From the NCBI RefSeq assembly GCF_009933335.1, contig NZ_MAEL01000046.1:48435-112434 (forward strand): 64,000 nucleotides of DNA, given 5' to 3'. The stretch's first letter is position 1. Every line of letters begins with the position of its first letter. The notes under the pieces are model-generated. The model was not told where the DNA came from, searched no databases, and saw nothing but the letters and a program-made list of their open reading frames with translations. A program made the translations under genes and the position numbers. Below, piece by piece: positions 55,251-64,000 of this stretch. The stretch is from Candidatus Enterococcus willemsii. Lineage in GTDB: Bacteria > Bacillota > Bacilli > Lactobacillales > Enterococcaceae.

Positions 55251-56792
55251 TTAGTGTCTGAAATGACGAACCTTTGTAAATAGCATTGTGACACCATATT
55301 GGTCTGCCATCTCAATGGATTCTTGATCTTTAATACTGCCACCAGGTTGAATAATCGCTTTAATCCCATGTTTTGCCGCATATTCCACGCTGTCACTCAT
55401 TGGGAAAAAGGCATCACTTGCCAAGACGGCTCCCGCCATTTTGCCAGCAGATTCCGCTTGTTCAATCGCGATTTTAACAGAACCCACACGATTCATTTGA
55501 CCGGCACCAATCCCAACCGTTTGTTTATCATTCGCTAATAAAATGGCGTTTGACTTCACATGTTTCACTGCTTTCCAAGCAAATTCTAGTGCTGCTAATT
55601 CTGTTTCAGTTGGTTGACGTTTCGTTACTACTTGCCATTCAGTTGGCTCTTCCAAAATCATATCTTGCTCTTGAACCAATAGACCACCTAAAACAGAAAC
55701 AGTTTCTGATTGAATCGAAGTTGTATCAGAAAAACCTAAAGTCAATAGACGAATATTTTTCTTTTTCGTCAAAATTTCTAAAGCTACTTCCTCAAACGCT
55801 GGCGCAATAATAATTTCTAAGAAAATATGACTCATTTTTTCTGCAGTCGCCTCATCCACAGGACGATTCAAGACCACAATTCCACCAAAAATCGAAACAG
55901 AATCGGCTTCATATGCTGACATATACGCATCAAAAATCGTTGATGCGGTACCAATGCCACAAGGATTCATGTGTTTTAAAGCAACAACTGTCGGTTCTTG
56001 ATATTCTCGTGCAATACGAATTGCTGCATCTGCGTCACGAATATTATTGTAAGATAATTCTTTGCCATGCAATTGTTTTGCTGAAGCAATTGAATACTTC
56101 TTCGGTAAAGCATCCGCGTAAAATGCTGCGTCTTGATGACTATTTTCTCCATAACGCAAAGATTGTTTCAATTCATAAGTTAACGTTAATTTTTCAGGTT
56201 CGGTCTCTCCCACTAAATCTGTCAAATAATTGGCAATCAAGGCATCATAAGCCGCTGTATGACGAAAAACTTTAGCTGCTAGACGTTTTCTGGTCGCTAG
56301 CGAAGTTTGATTGTTTGCATCTAATTCAGTAAGAACCACATCGTAATCATTTGGATCAACAATAACAGTTACTGCGGCATGATTTTTCGCAGCTGAGCGG
56401 AGCATACTAGGACCACCAATATCAATATTTTCAATCGCATCTTCTTCAGTGACGTCTGGTTTTAAAATAGTTTCTTTGAACGGATATAAATTAACGACAA
56501 CAAAATCAATCGGTGCAATCTCATGATCAGCCATCGCTTGCAAGTGCGTGTCTAAATCTCGTCGACCTAGTAGTCCACCATGAATTTTAGGGTGCAGGGT
56601 TTTCACACGACCGTCCATCATCTCTGGAAAACCAGTTACTTCATCAATCGAAATTGTTGGAACCCCTGCATCATCTAACACTTTTTTAGTCCCACCCGTT
56701 GAGATGATTTCCACGCCTTGATCAACCAAAGCCTTTGCAAAATTTTCAATACCAGTTTTATCCGAAACGCTAATTAATGCTTTTTTTGTCAT
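55251..56792 (-). CDS. purH: bifunctional AICAR transformylase/IMP cyclohydrolase
   Basis: 513-aa enzyme for the last two steps to IMP. The cyclohydrolase/MGS-like domain is N-terminal ([25 protein letters not shown]). The transformylase domain follows from about residue 200 ([25 protein letters not shown]). Its ATG overlaps the purN stop (ATGA). Confidence 0.97.
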   Translation of the reverse strand: MTKKALISVSDKTGIENFAKALVDQGVEIISTGGTKKVLDDAGVPTISIDEVTGFPEMMDGRVKTLHPKIHGGLLGRRDLDTHLQAMADHEIAPIDFVVVNLYPFKETILKPDVTEEDAIENIDIGGPSMLRSAAKNHAAVTVIVDPNDYDVVLTELDANNQTSLATRKRLAAKVFRHTAAYDALIANYLTDLVGETEPEKLTLTYELKQSLRYGENSHQDAAFYADALPKKYSIASAKQLHGKELSYNNIRDADAAIRIAREYQEPTVVALKHMNPCGIGTASTIFDAYMSAYEADSVSIFGGIVVLNRPVDEATAEKMSHIFLEIIIAPAFEEVALEILTKKKNIRLLTLGFSDTTSIQSETVSVLGGLLVQEQDMILEEPTEWQVVTKRQPTETELAALEFAWKAVKHVKSNAILLANDKQTVGIGAGQMNRVGSVKIAIEQAESAGKMAGAVLASDAFFPMSDSVEYAAKHGIKAIIQPGGSIKDQESIEMADQYGVTMLFTKVRHFRH

Positions 56793-57367
56793 ATCTGATT
56801 ACTCCTTCTTCTTACTATATTTGCGATTACTTTAGGATACCATTGGTGTTCCAGTTGATGAATCTTTTCTTCTAACGTTTGTAATGTTTCATCTGGGTCA
56901 AGGTCGATTGTTTTCTGAGCAATAATTGGTCCTGTATCGATTCCATCATCAATAAAGTGGATGGTGATTCCTGTGACTTTCACACCATATTCAAACGCAT
57001 CTTTTATCCCATGTAATCCTGGAAAACTCGGCAGAAGCGATGGATGGATGTTAATAATCTGCTGCGGAAATGCTTGCAATAGTTGGCTGCCAATAATGCG
57101 CATATAACCTGCCAAAACAATCAAATCAATCTGTTGCTTTACTAGCAATTCGCATAAAGCCGCTTCATACTTTTCTTTAGAATCAAATTGCTTTGGGGCA
57201 AAACTATACGCTGGTACTTGATACTTCGCTGCTCTTTTTAGCACATTGGCTTCTTTTTTATCTGAAAAAAGTAAGGTCACTTCTCCTTGAATTTCGCCTC
57301 TTTCAACCGCTTGGACAATTGCTTCAAAATTACTGCCGTTACCTGACGCTAAAATAGCAATCCTCAT
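56789..57367 (-). CDS. purN: phosphoribosylglycinamide formyltransferase
   Basis: 192-aa folate-dependent GAR transformylase. Motifs: [11 protein letters not shown], the catalytic region [28 protein letters not shown]. Overlaps purM (4 nt) upstream and purH (4 nt) downstream, so translation is coupled. Confidence 0.96.
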   Translation of the reverse strand: MRIAILASGNGSNFEAIVQAVERGEIQGEVTLLFSDKKEANVLKRAAKYQVPAYSFAPKQFDSKEKYEAALCELLVKQQIDLIVLAGYMRIIGSQLLQAFPQQIINIHPSLLPSFPGLHGIKDAFEYGVKVTGITIHFIDDGIDTGPIIAQKTIDLDPDETLQTLEEKIHQLEHQWYPKVIANIVRRRSNQI

Positions 57368-58407
57368 ACTGAAACCTCGGTAAAATGAATCACGTTTGTC
57401 GTTTTTTCAACTACTTGCCCAATAACATAACTCGTTTCATGATTTTCTTTTAGCAATTGCTGAACATCTGCAACTTTTTCTGGTGAAACAGCCAACACCA
57501 TGCCAATCCCCATGTTAAAAATTTCAAACATTTCTAGCATCGGAATCTTACCATAAGCTGCTAACACCTCAAAAATCGGTAATATTGGCCAAGTTCCTAA
57601 ATGAATGTCAACGGCTAAATTAGCTGGTAGCATTCGTGGAAGATTTTCAACAAAACCGCCGCCTGTAACATGCGCGATTCCGTGCACTAGTTCTGATTTA
57701 ATCAATGGTAACACCGCATTCACGTAAATTTTCGTGGGTGTTAATAATTCATCTGCTAATGGTTGTGCCAGTGCCGGAATAATTGTTTGATTGTCTAGCT
57801 GATGATCTTCAAAGAAAATTTTACGGACTAAGGAATAGCCATTCGAGTGAATACCAGAGGAAGGTAACCCAATTAACACATCACCAGCTTGAATGGTTTC
57901 ACCTGTAATTAACTGGCTTTTTTCGGCAATTCCTACTGCAAAACCGGCTAAATCATACTCATTGTCTTGATACATTCCCGGCATTTCAGCCGTTTCTCCA
58001 CCAATTAAAGCCGCTCCAGCTTGAACACATCCTTCTGCTACACCAGCAACAACTTTTTCTAAACGTTCAGGAACATTTTTGCCTGTCGCCAAGTAATCTA
58101 AGAAATAGAGCGGTTCGGCACCTTGTGCCACAATGTCATTGACACACATCGCTACACAATCGATTCCGATAGTTTCATGTTTATCCGCTTGAATAGCAAC
58201 CATTAATTTCGTTCCGACACCATCTGTTCCAGAAACTAGCACCGGTTCTTTGACAGGTATCGCACTTAAATCAAAGCAACCACCAAAGCCACCTAGACTT
58301 CCTATCACACCTAATCTCTCTGTTTTTTGCACATGTTTTTTTATTCGTTCCACTACTTCATAACCAGCTGCTACATCTACACCGGCTTTTGCATATGCGT
58401 TTGTCAC
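57364..58407 (-). CDS. purM: phosphoribosylformylglycinamidine cyclo-ligase (AIR synthetase)
   Basis: 347-aa ATP-dependent cyclase: [38 protein letters not shown] start at 58407, with GGAGGG 7 nt upstream and no nearby ATG that fits. 13 nt after purF; overlaps purN. Confidence 0.96.
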   Translation of the reverse strand: MTNAYAKAGVDVAAGYEVVERIKKHVQKTERLGVIGSLGGFGGCFDLSAIPVKEPVLVSGTDGVGTKLMVAIQADKHETIGIDCVAMCVNDIVAQGAEPLYFLDYLATGKNVPERLEKVVAGVAEGCVQAGAALIGGETAEMPGMYQDNEYDLAGFAVGIAEKSQLITGETIQAGDVLIGLPSSGIHSNGYSLVRKIFFEDHQLDNQTIIPALAQPLADELLTPTKIYVNAVLPLIKSELVHGIAHVTGGGFVENLPRMLPANLAVDIHLGTWPILPIFEVLAAYGKIPMLEMFEIFNMGIGMVLAVSPEKVADVQQLLKENHETSYVIGQVVEKTTNVIHFTEVSV

Positions 58408-58420
58408 GTACTTCCCTCCA

Positions 58421-59860
58421 TTAAAAAAATGATGTTTGCTCTTTTAGTGATGCTTGATATTGTTCTTCGTAATCATATAAAGGTGTCGGATAATCACCAT
58501 TAAAATAAGCCATACACAACCCTGTATAAGGTGCATCAAAGGTTAAACCAATCGAATCAATCAATCCTTGTTCACTCAAAAATGCTAACGAATCAGCCGC
58601 TACACACGTACGAATCTCTTCAACTGTGTGATTTGCCGCAATCAATTCTTTTCTTGTTTGAATATCGATTCCATAAAAACAAGGATATTTTAAAGGCGGA
58701 GAAGCAATGCGCAAATGAACTTCTTTAGCTCCTGCCTCTTTAAGCAATTGGACAATTCGGCGACTAGTGGTTCCTCGAACAATCGAATCATCTACTAAAA
58801 TAACTCGTTTGCCTGCGACAACACCTCGTACAGCCGATAGTTTCATTCGCACGCCTTGTTCACGTAATTCTTGTGTTGGTTGGATGAATGTTCGAGCAAT
58901 GTATTGATTTTTAACCAATCCTAATTCATAAGGAATACCTGAATACTCTGCATAGCCACTTGCAGCAGATAACGAAGAATTCGGTACCCCAATAACCATA
59001 TCGGCGTCAATAGGAGCTTCTTCGGCTAATCGTTTCCCCATCTCTTTGCGTGCTGTATGCACGTTCACTCCGGCAATATTCGAATCAGGACGGGCAAAAT
59101 AAATATATTCCATCGCACAAATCGCTGGTTGGGTTTGTGTTGTATAACGATTAACTTGTAAACCATTATCATTAATTGTGACTACTTCTCCAGGTTGCAC
59201 ATCACGGATAAAAATCGCTCCTACTGTGTCTAAAGCACAGGTTTCTGACGCAATCACATAGGCACCATTTTTCATTTGCCCAATCGATAGTGGACGAAAA
59301 CCATTCGGATCTAAAGCCGCAATAATCGCATTTTCCGTAATTAGTACATACGCAAAGCCTCCTTTGACTTGGTTCAAGGCTTCTTTCAGCTGATCTAAAA
59401 ACGTCGATTGCTGACTTTTACGAATTAAATGCATTAAAATCTCCGTATCAGAATTGGAATGAAAAATAGCTCCTTCTTTTTCCAAGTTCCGACGCAAGGT
59501 TTTTGCATTTGTTAAATTACCATTGTGAGCTAAAGCAACTTGACTATCATGAAATTTAAATAAAAACGGTTGAATGTTATCTACACTACCATTGCCGGCT
59601 GTTGCATAACGGACATGACCAATTGCAGCATTTCCTGCCAATGATTGTAGTTTTGTTTCATCTGAAAAGACTTCTGAAAGCAACCCCAGTTCACGATGCC
59701 CATGTAGTTTGCCAGACTCATTCGAAACAATTCCGGCTCCTTCTTGTCCGCGATGTTGTAAACTATGAAGACCAAAATATGTGACGCGCGCAGCATCGGG
59801 ATGCCCCCAGACACCAAATACACCACATTCTTCGTTTAAGCTTTTCACTTCATAAGACAT
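58421..59860 (-). CDS. purF: amidophosphoribosyltransferase
   Basis: 479-aa first committed enzyme of purine synthesis. An 11-residue propeptide ([11 protein letters not shown]) precedes the nucleophile C12-G-V-F-G of the glutaminase domain. The phosphoribosyltransferase loop is [13 protein letters not shown]. The propeptide is of the Bacillus type, but the C-terminal Fe-S ligand region reads [10 protein letters not shown], keeping only one of the Cys found in Bacillus PurF, so a 4Fe-4S cluster is unlikely. ATG 59860 lies inside purL's last codons (16-nt overlap), GGAGG upstream. Confidence 0.96.
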   Translation of the reverse strand: MSYEVKSLNEECGVFGVWGHPDAARVTYFGLHSLQHRGQEGAGIVSNESGKLHGHRELGLLSEVFSDETKLQSLAGNAAIGHVRYATAGNGSVDNIQPFLFKFHDSQVALAHNGNLTNAKTLRRNLEKEGAIFHSNSDTEILMHLIRKSQQSTFLDQLKEALNQVKGGFAYVLITENAIIAALDPNGFRPLSIGQMKNGAYVIASETCALDTVGAIFIRDVQPGEVVTINDNGLQVNRYTTQTQPAICAMEYIYFARPDSNIAGVNVHTARKEMGKRLAEEAPIDADMVIGVPNSSLSAASGYAEYSGIPYELGLVKNQYIARTFIQPTQELREQGVRMKLSAVRGVVAGKRVILVDDSIVRGTTSRRIVQLLKEAGAKEVHLRIASPPLKYPCFYGIDIQTRKELIAANHTVEEIRTCVAADSLAFLSEQGLIDSIGLTFDAPYTGLCMAYFNGDYPTPLYDYEEQYQASLKEQTSFF

Positions 59861-62061
59861 GGAATAGCTTCCTCCCACAATGTTTTCGCCGTTTTTGTTT
59901 CTACTAGAATCGTTCCATTTTGTGCTGAAATCTGTAGGTGACTTTGCGTAACATGGCCAATTAATTGCGCCTTTTCCCCCATTAATTGTTCAAACTCTTC
60001 TTGTTTTTCAGGACGGACACTTAGAACAAAGCGTGATTGTGTTTCAGCAAATAGTTGCTCCTTAGCCATATCTAAGGTAACCTCAACACCTAATTCATTT
60101 TTAAAAGTCGATTCTGCTAAAGCAATTGCAAGACCTCCTTCTGCACAATCATGCGCACTGGCAACCAAACCAGCTTGAATAGCTTGCAATACAGCCGCTT
60201 GATTTTCTTTTTCAACTGCCAAATCAAACGTCATCAACTTGCCTTCAATTTTTCCTAATTGTAACTTTTGGATTTCACTGCCATTAAAATCAGCCTCAGT
60301 TTCCCCAATCACATAAATTAAATCTCCCATTTGTTTGAATTCCTGTGTCGTAATGTGTGCAAGATTTTCAATCAGTCCAACCATCCCAATCATCGGCGTT
60401 GGATAAATGGCTTTTCCGTTCGTTTCATTATACAAAGAAACATTCCCCGAAATTACCGGTGTGTCCAATACACGGCATGCTTCTGAAATACCGTCAGCCG
60501 ATGTCCATAATTCCCAAAAGCCTTCTGGTTTATCCGGAGAACCATAATTCAAACAATCCGTAATCGCTAAAGGTTTTCCACCGCTAGCCACAATATTACG
60601 AGCTGCTTCTGCAACAGCAATTTGGCCCCCGATTTCTGGGTTCAGATACAAGTAACGGCTGTTACAATCCGTTGTCATCGCTAGCGCTTTTTCAGTACCA
60701 CGAACTCTTAGCACTGCTGCATCACTGCCTGGTGGTACAACGGTATTGGTACGAACTTGTGAATCATACGTTTCATAAATTGATTTCTTTGATGCAATCG
60801 TTGGTTGTTGCAATAATGCCAGCAACGTTTCTGATGGATCATTAATTACCGGCACAAAATCAGCCATTTCAGCGAATTGCTTGATACGAGCTGGTTCTTG
60901 GCGTTCTTTATGGTATGTTGGGGCATCTTCTGCTAAAGCGTCCACTGGTAAATGAGCGACTTCTTTGCCATGATGATACAAACGATATAAACCATCGTCA
61001 GTCACTTTGCCAATTGACACAGCATCTAAGTCATATTTTGCAAATAACGCCACAACTTCTTCTTCATGCCCTTGTTCAACACAAATTAACATTCGTTCTT
61101 GTGATTCGGACAACATCATTTCATAAGGTGTCATTCCTGTTTCCCGCTGCGGAACATCGTCTAAAAACAACTCTAAACCAGATCCGGCTTTCGAAGCCAT
61201 TTCCGCACTTGAAGAGACTAAACCAGCTGCACCCATATCTTGAATGCCCACTAAAATGTCACTATGCTCTAAAATTAGTTCCAAACAAGCTTCTAATAAT
61301 AACTTTTCCATAAAAGGGTCACCCACTTGAACAGCCGAGCGTTGTTGTTCTTCGCCTTCGACAAATTCTTCTGAGGCAAATGTTGCACCATGGATGCCAT
61401 CACGCCCAGTTTTTGCACCCACATACATAATCGTATTGCCCACACCTTTGGCTTGTCCTTTTTGGATATCTTTGTGATTGATTAAGCCGACACACATTGC
61501 ATTAACTAACGGATTCCCTTCATAACAAGCATCAAATTGAATTTCACCACCAACTGTCGGGATACCAATACAGTTTCCATAACCACTAATACCTGCAACC
61601 ACTTCTTCAACTAAATATTTTGTTCGTTCATTGTCTAATTCACCAAAACGCAAGGAATCTAAAATCGCAATCGGTCGCGCCCCCATACTAAAGATATCCC
61701 GAATAATGCCACCAACACCAGTTGCTGCACCTTCGTAAGGTTCTACTGCCGATGGGTGATTATGACTCTCGGCTTTAAAGACCACCGCTTGTCCGTCACC
61801 AATATCGACAATTCCCGCCCCTTCACCAGGTCCTTGTAACACTTGCGGACCACTTGTGGGGAATTTTCGCAAAACAGGTTTGGAATTTTTATAAGAACAA
61901 TGCTCACTCCACATCACTGAAAACAGACCGGTCTCAGTATAATTGGGCATTCTTCCTAAAATATCTTCCTCAATCATTCGATACTCTTCGTCTGTCAGTC
62001 CCCATTCAGCGTAAATCCGTTGTTCTTTGACTTGTTGGGGCGTTGGTTCAAATTTTTTCAT
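59845..62061 (-). CDS. purL: phosphoribosylformylglycinamidine synthase subunit PurL
   Basis: 738-aa small-type PurL, the ATP-dependent amidotransferase subunit that needs PurQ and PurS. Motifs: [32 protein letters not shown], and H-D-C-A-E-G-G-L in the C-terminal half. Its ATG directly follows the purQ stop (TAAATG); its end overlaps purF. Confidence 0.97.
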   Translation of the reverse strand: MKKFEPTPQQVKEQRIYAEWGLTDEEYRMIEEDILGRMPNYTETGLFSVMWSEHCSYKNSKPVLRKFPTSGPQVLQGPGEGAGIVDIGDGQAVVFKAESHNHPSAVEPYEGAATGVGGIIRDIFSMGARPIAILDSLRFGELDNERTKYLVEEVVAGISGYGNCIGIPTVGGEIQFDACYEGNPLVNAMCVGLINHKDIQKGQAKGVGNTIMYVGAKTGRDGIHGATFASEEFVEGEEQQRSAVQVGDPFMEKLLLEACLELILEHSDILVGIQDMGAAGLVSSSAEMASKAGSGLELFLDDVPQRETGMTPYEMMLSESQERMLICVEQGHEEEVVALFAKYDLDAVSIGKVTDDGLYRLYHHGKEVAHLPVDALAEDAPTYHKERQEPARIKQFAEMADFVPVINDPSETLLALLQQPTIASKKSIYETYDSQVRTNTVVPPGSDAAVLRVRGTEKALAMTTDCNSRYLYLNPEIGGQIAVAEAARNIVASGGKPLAITDCLNYGSPDKPEGFWELWTSADGISEACRVLDTPVISGNVSLYNETNGKAIYPTPMIGMVGLIENLAHITTQEFKQMGDLIYVIGETEADFNGSEIQKLQLGKIEGKLMTFDLAVEKENQAAVLQAIQAGLVASAHDCAEGGLAIALAESTFKNELGVEVTLDMAKEQLFAETQSRFVLSVRPEKQEEFEQLMGEKAQLIGHVTQSHLQISAQNGTILVETKTAKTLWEEAIPCLMK

Positions 62062-62733
62062 TTATACAGACACCTTTCCAAAGTTTTTCAAGATGGATGC
62101 AAAAAACTTCTTGCCATCATCGGAACCTAATAATTTTTCCATGGCACGTTCTGGATGAGGCATCATCCCCAACACATTACCACGTTCATTACAAATTCCT
62201 GCAATATTTGCCACACTACCATTCAGGTTTTCTTCATATCTAAAAACAATTTGATTATTTTGTTCTAATTGTTGCAAAGTTTCTTCATCGCAATAATAAT
62301 TTCCTTCGCCATGTGCTACAGGCACCTGAATACATTCATCTTGTTGATACTCCGAAGTGAATTTAGTTTGATTATTTACTTTTAAAGAAACTGTTTTACA
62401 AATAAAATGAAGCGACTCATTACGACGTAAAGATCCTGGCAATAAACCAGCTTCTGTTAACACTTGAAAACCATTGCACGTCCCAAAAACCGGTCGTCCT
62501 TCTTTTGCAAAACGGATTACTTCTTGCATAATCGACGAGAAACGAGCAATTGCCCCGCAACGTAAATAATCACCATACGAAAAACCACCTGGTAACAACA
62601 ACCCATCAAAACCTGCTAAAGATTCCGCATCATGTCGAACATACTCAGCTTGAGCCCCCATAATATCGCGAATCGCCCAAAGCAGATCCATATCACAATT
62701 CGATCCTGGAAAAACAATTACTGCAAATTTCAT
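62062..62733 (-). CDS. purQ: phosphoribosylformylglycinamidine synthase, glutaminase subunit PurQ
   Basis: 223-aa class I glutaminase supplying ammonia to PurL. Nucleophile Cys in F-G-T-C-N-G-F-Q; N-terminal [10 protein letters not shown]; catalytic His-Glu in M-P-H-P-E-R. 2 nt after purS. Confidence 0.96.
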   Translation of the reverse strand: MKFAVIVFPGSNCDMDLLWAIRDIMGAQAEYVRHDAESLAGFDGLLLPGGFSYGDYLRCGAIARFSSIMQEVIRFAKEGRPVFGTCNGFQVLTEAGLLPGSLRRNESLHFICKTVSLKVNNQTKFTSEYQQDECIQVPVAHGEGNYYCDEETLQQLEQNNQIVFRYEENLNGSVANIAGICNERGNVLGMMPHPERAMEKLLGSDDGKKFFASILKNFGKVSV

Positions 62734-62735
62734 GT

Positions 62736-62987
62736 TTAGGCTTCCTCCAATGATAAAATTTCATAACGATACGTTTCCATGTTGACATTTGCCAATAATT
62801 TATCACAAATCTCTTCAATCACTTCTTCTGGTCGCTCCACTGTTGCCATTTTTATTTCAAAGTATTTGCCGATACGGACCTCTTCAATTTCAGTGTAACC
62901 CAATCGATGAATAGCACCTTTTACCGCTTCTCCTTGTGGATCTAATACAGATTCTTTATATGTGACATACACTTTTCCTAAATACAT
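62736..62987 (-). CDS. purS: phosphoribosylformylglycinamidine synthase subunit PurS
   Basis: 83-aa small subunit that bridges PurL and PurQ in the complex. Characteristic [17 protein letters not shown] and the R-I-G-K-Y-F-E-I core. Its AAAGGAG and ATG lie inside the purC 3' end (10-nt overlap). Confidence 0.94.
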   Translation of the reverse strand: MYLGKVYVTYKESVLDPQGEAVKGAIHRLGYTEIEEVRIGKYFEIKMATVERPEEVIEEICDKLLANVNMETYRYEILSLEEA

Positions 62988-63706
62988 GATGACTCTCCTT
63001 TATTTTCTAATCTTTGTAGCACTTCACGATAAACTGAAATTAAATCCCCTAAATCACGACGATACACATCTTTATCTAAATGCGCATTGGTCTCCTTATC
63101 CCACAAACGGCAAGTATCCGGCGAAATTTCATCAGCCAATAATAGTTTTCCTTCCGTTGTACGACCTACCTCAATCTTGAAATCAACAAGATCAATCGCA
63201 ATCATTGCAAATAACTCTTTTAAGACTTGATTAATCTGTAATGCCAAATTTTTAATTTCTCGAATCTCTACGTCTGACGCAATTTCCAATACTTTGATAT
63301 GGTCTTCATTAATTATTGGATCATCTAAGCGGTCTTCTTTGTAGTAAAATTCGATAATCGCAAACGGCAAAGCCGTTCCTTCTGTCACATCTAAACGTTT
63401 TGAAAAACTTCCAGCCGCAATATTTCGAACCACAATTTCTAAAGGAAGCATGGTAACTGCTTGCACTAATTGTTCGGTTTTTGAGATTTTTTTAATAAAA
63501 TGGTTTGCAATACCTTTTTCTGTAATTTTTTCAAAAAGAATGGCAGTAATTTGATTATTCATTTGCCCTTTACCTACCACAGCATCTTTTTTTAAGCCAT
63601 TGAGTGCTGTTGCTTGGTCTAAATACTCGACTAATAACACGTTTTCTTGATTTGTTTGGAATAATTTTTTTGCTTTCCCTTCGTATAATAACGATTTTCT
63701 TTTCAT
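62978..63706 (-). CDS. purC: phosphoribosylaminoimidazole-succinocarboxamide synthase (SAICAR synthetase)
   Basis: 242-aa enzyme joining CAIR and aspartate with ATP. It starts L-Y-E-G-K-A-K-K-L-F and has L-P-L-E-I-V-V-R-N, V-D-F-K-I-E-V-G and D-E-I-S-P-D-T-C-R-L-W. ATG 63706 with GAGG 6 nt upstream; GTG 63718 overlaps that site. First gene of the operon: no purE or purK precedes it in this window, unlike many Firmicute pur clusters. Own promoter and PurBox upstream. Confidence 0.96.
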   Translation of the reverse strand: MKRKSLLYEGKAKKLFQTNQENVLLVEYLDQATALNGLKKDAVVGKGQMNNQITAILFEKITEKGIANHFIKKISKTEQLVQAVTMLPLEIVVRNIAAGSFSKRLDVTEGTALPFAIIEFYYKEDRLDDPIINEDHIKVLEIASDVEIREIKNLALQINQVLKELFAMIAIDLVDFKIEVGRTTEGKLLLADEISPDTCRLWDKETNAHLDKDVYRRDLGDLISVYREVLQRLENKGESSCI

Positions 63707-63752
63707 TGCACACCTCACATTAATTTACGTATTTCACGTATTCTACAGTGTT

Positions 63753-63782
63753 ATTCTAGCAATTAATTTTTCTTCACGTCAA
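63753..63782 (-). promoter_or_regulatory. promoter of the pur operon
   Basis: -35 TTGACG (63782-63777), 18-bp spacer, TGC-extended -10 TAGAAT (63758-63753). Predicted start near 63746, leader about 40 nt, too short for a riboswitch. Confidence 0.7.
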
Positions 63783-63814
63783 CAAAAACCTTATATTTAA
63801 AATTAAATAAAGTT

Positions 63815-63829
63815 AAATAGTTCGTGTTT
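63815..63829 (-). promoter_or_regulatory. PurBox (PurR site) of the pur operon
   Basis: Minus strand AAACACGAACTATTT matches the PurBox core CGAAC with AT-rich flanks. Its centre is about 76 nt upstream of the predicted transcription start, the position at which PurR activates pur genes in Lactococcus. Confidence 0.65.
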
Positions 63830-63870
63830 AACAACAAAGAAAAATAATGAACAACCTCTCCTCCTTTATA

Positions 63871-63907
63871 TAAAAGCGTTTACATTAAATTGTTTCAATG
63901 ATATTAT
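63871..63907 (+). promoter_or_regulatory. promoter overlapped by a cre-like site, right-edge gene
   Basis: -35 TTTACA (63879-63884), 17-bp spacer, -10 TATTAT (63902-63907). A cre-like sequence, TAAAAGCGTTTACA (63871-63884; reverse strand TGTAAACGCTTTTA, 13 of 14 to TGWAANCGNTNWCA), covers the -35. That suggests CcpA repression of the downstream gene. Confidence 0.6.
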
Positions 63908-63945
63908 GTAGTTAAAGTTTGATCTATCTCAAAGGAGGATGGCAC

Positions 63946-64000
63946 GTGCATGAAAATCTTTTATTATCAGGCCGTTCAGTTTGTAACATGTTTAAGTCTC
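63946..64000 (+). CDS. unidentified gene start (cut by window edge)
   Basis: A perfect AAAGGAGG (63931-63938) is followed 7 nt later by GTG 63946, opening M-H-E-N-L-L-L-S-G-R-S-V-C-N-M-F-K-S up to the window edge. An ATG at 63950 in another frame (spacing 11; M-K-I-F-Y-Y-Q-A-V-Q) is also open, so the frame is not settled. A promoter with cre-like site lies upstream. About 18 codons are too few to name the product. Confidence 0.4.
   Translation, partial: MHENLLLSGRSVCNMFKS

Overview
The window reads as a chromosomal segment of a low-GC Gram-positive bacterium of the order Lactobacillales, most likely an Enterococcus or close relative. This is inferred from gene content and order: ylaN-ftsW-pyc-(CAP protein)-ylbF-ylbG-rsmD-coaD-sepM, typA-suhB-yktA, a pdhABCD operon whose E2 carries two lipoyl domains, PurL split into PurL/PurQ/PurS, strong AGGAGG ribosome binding sites, and GlnR, PurR and M-box type control sites. 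I see no tRNA, rRNA, insertion sequence, prophage or CRISPR array. Most genes lie on the minus strand.

Layout. 1-3550 is an accessory stress/redox patch: the start of a RibD-like reductase, an aldo/keto reductase, a Cys-type alpha/beta hydrolase, a MerR regulator and a second RibD-like reductase broken by an in-frame amber codon. The hydrolase and the broken reductase share the same unusual MerR-type promoter. 3581-15929 holds two HAD phosphatases, a fragment of a lost membrane protein, coaE-mutM-polA, a BI-1 membrane protein, a hot-dog protein, murC, sprT, tex and a PPP phosphatase. 16627-22129 is a five-gene minus-strand operon: an Fbp-like ABC importer, a metallo-beta-lactamase-fold protein and a secreted CYTH-like protein. 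A divergent LysR regulator faces it across a 43-bp palindrome. This is the least explained system in the window.

23262-27645 carries a VOC protein, DUF1149, an M20 amidohydrolase, dapH and a glnA with two GlnR boxes. 27684-40565 is housekeeping (sepM, coaD, rsmD, ylbGF, a CAP-like protein, pyc, ftsW, ylaN, typA, suhB, yktA, yxeA). 40785-45924 is the pyruvate dehydrogenase operon.

46284-49274 is the Mg2+ transporter gene mgtA with a long leader. The leader holds an M-box riboswitch and terminator. Downstream lie a 22-codon leader ORF starting M-E-S-P-S-P-D and two mutually exclusive hairpins that can hide or free the mgtA ribosome binding site. It looks like a two-stage Mg2+ control region and is the strongest finding.

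49305-53785 has wecB, guaC, an aldo/keto reductase and an ankyrin-TPR protein. 53980-63706 is the purine operon purCSQLFMNHD, with a PurBox about 76 nt upstream of the predicted transcription start. The right edge begins a plus-strand gene whose promoter overlaps a cre-like site.

Several genes start at TTG or GTG. Starts were chosen from ribosome-binding-site spacing and family N-termini, so they often differ from the longest open frame. Functional names rest on recognised motifs; no database search was run.
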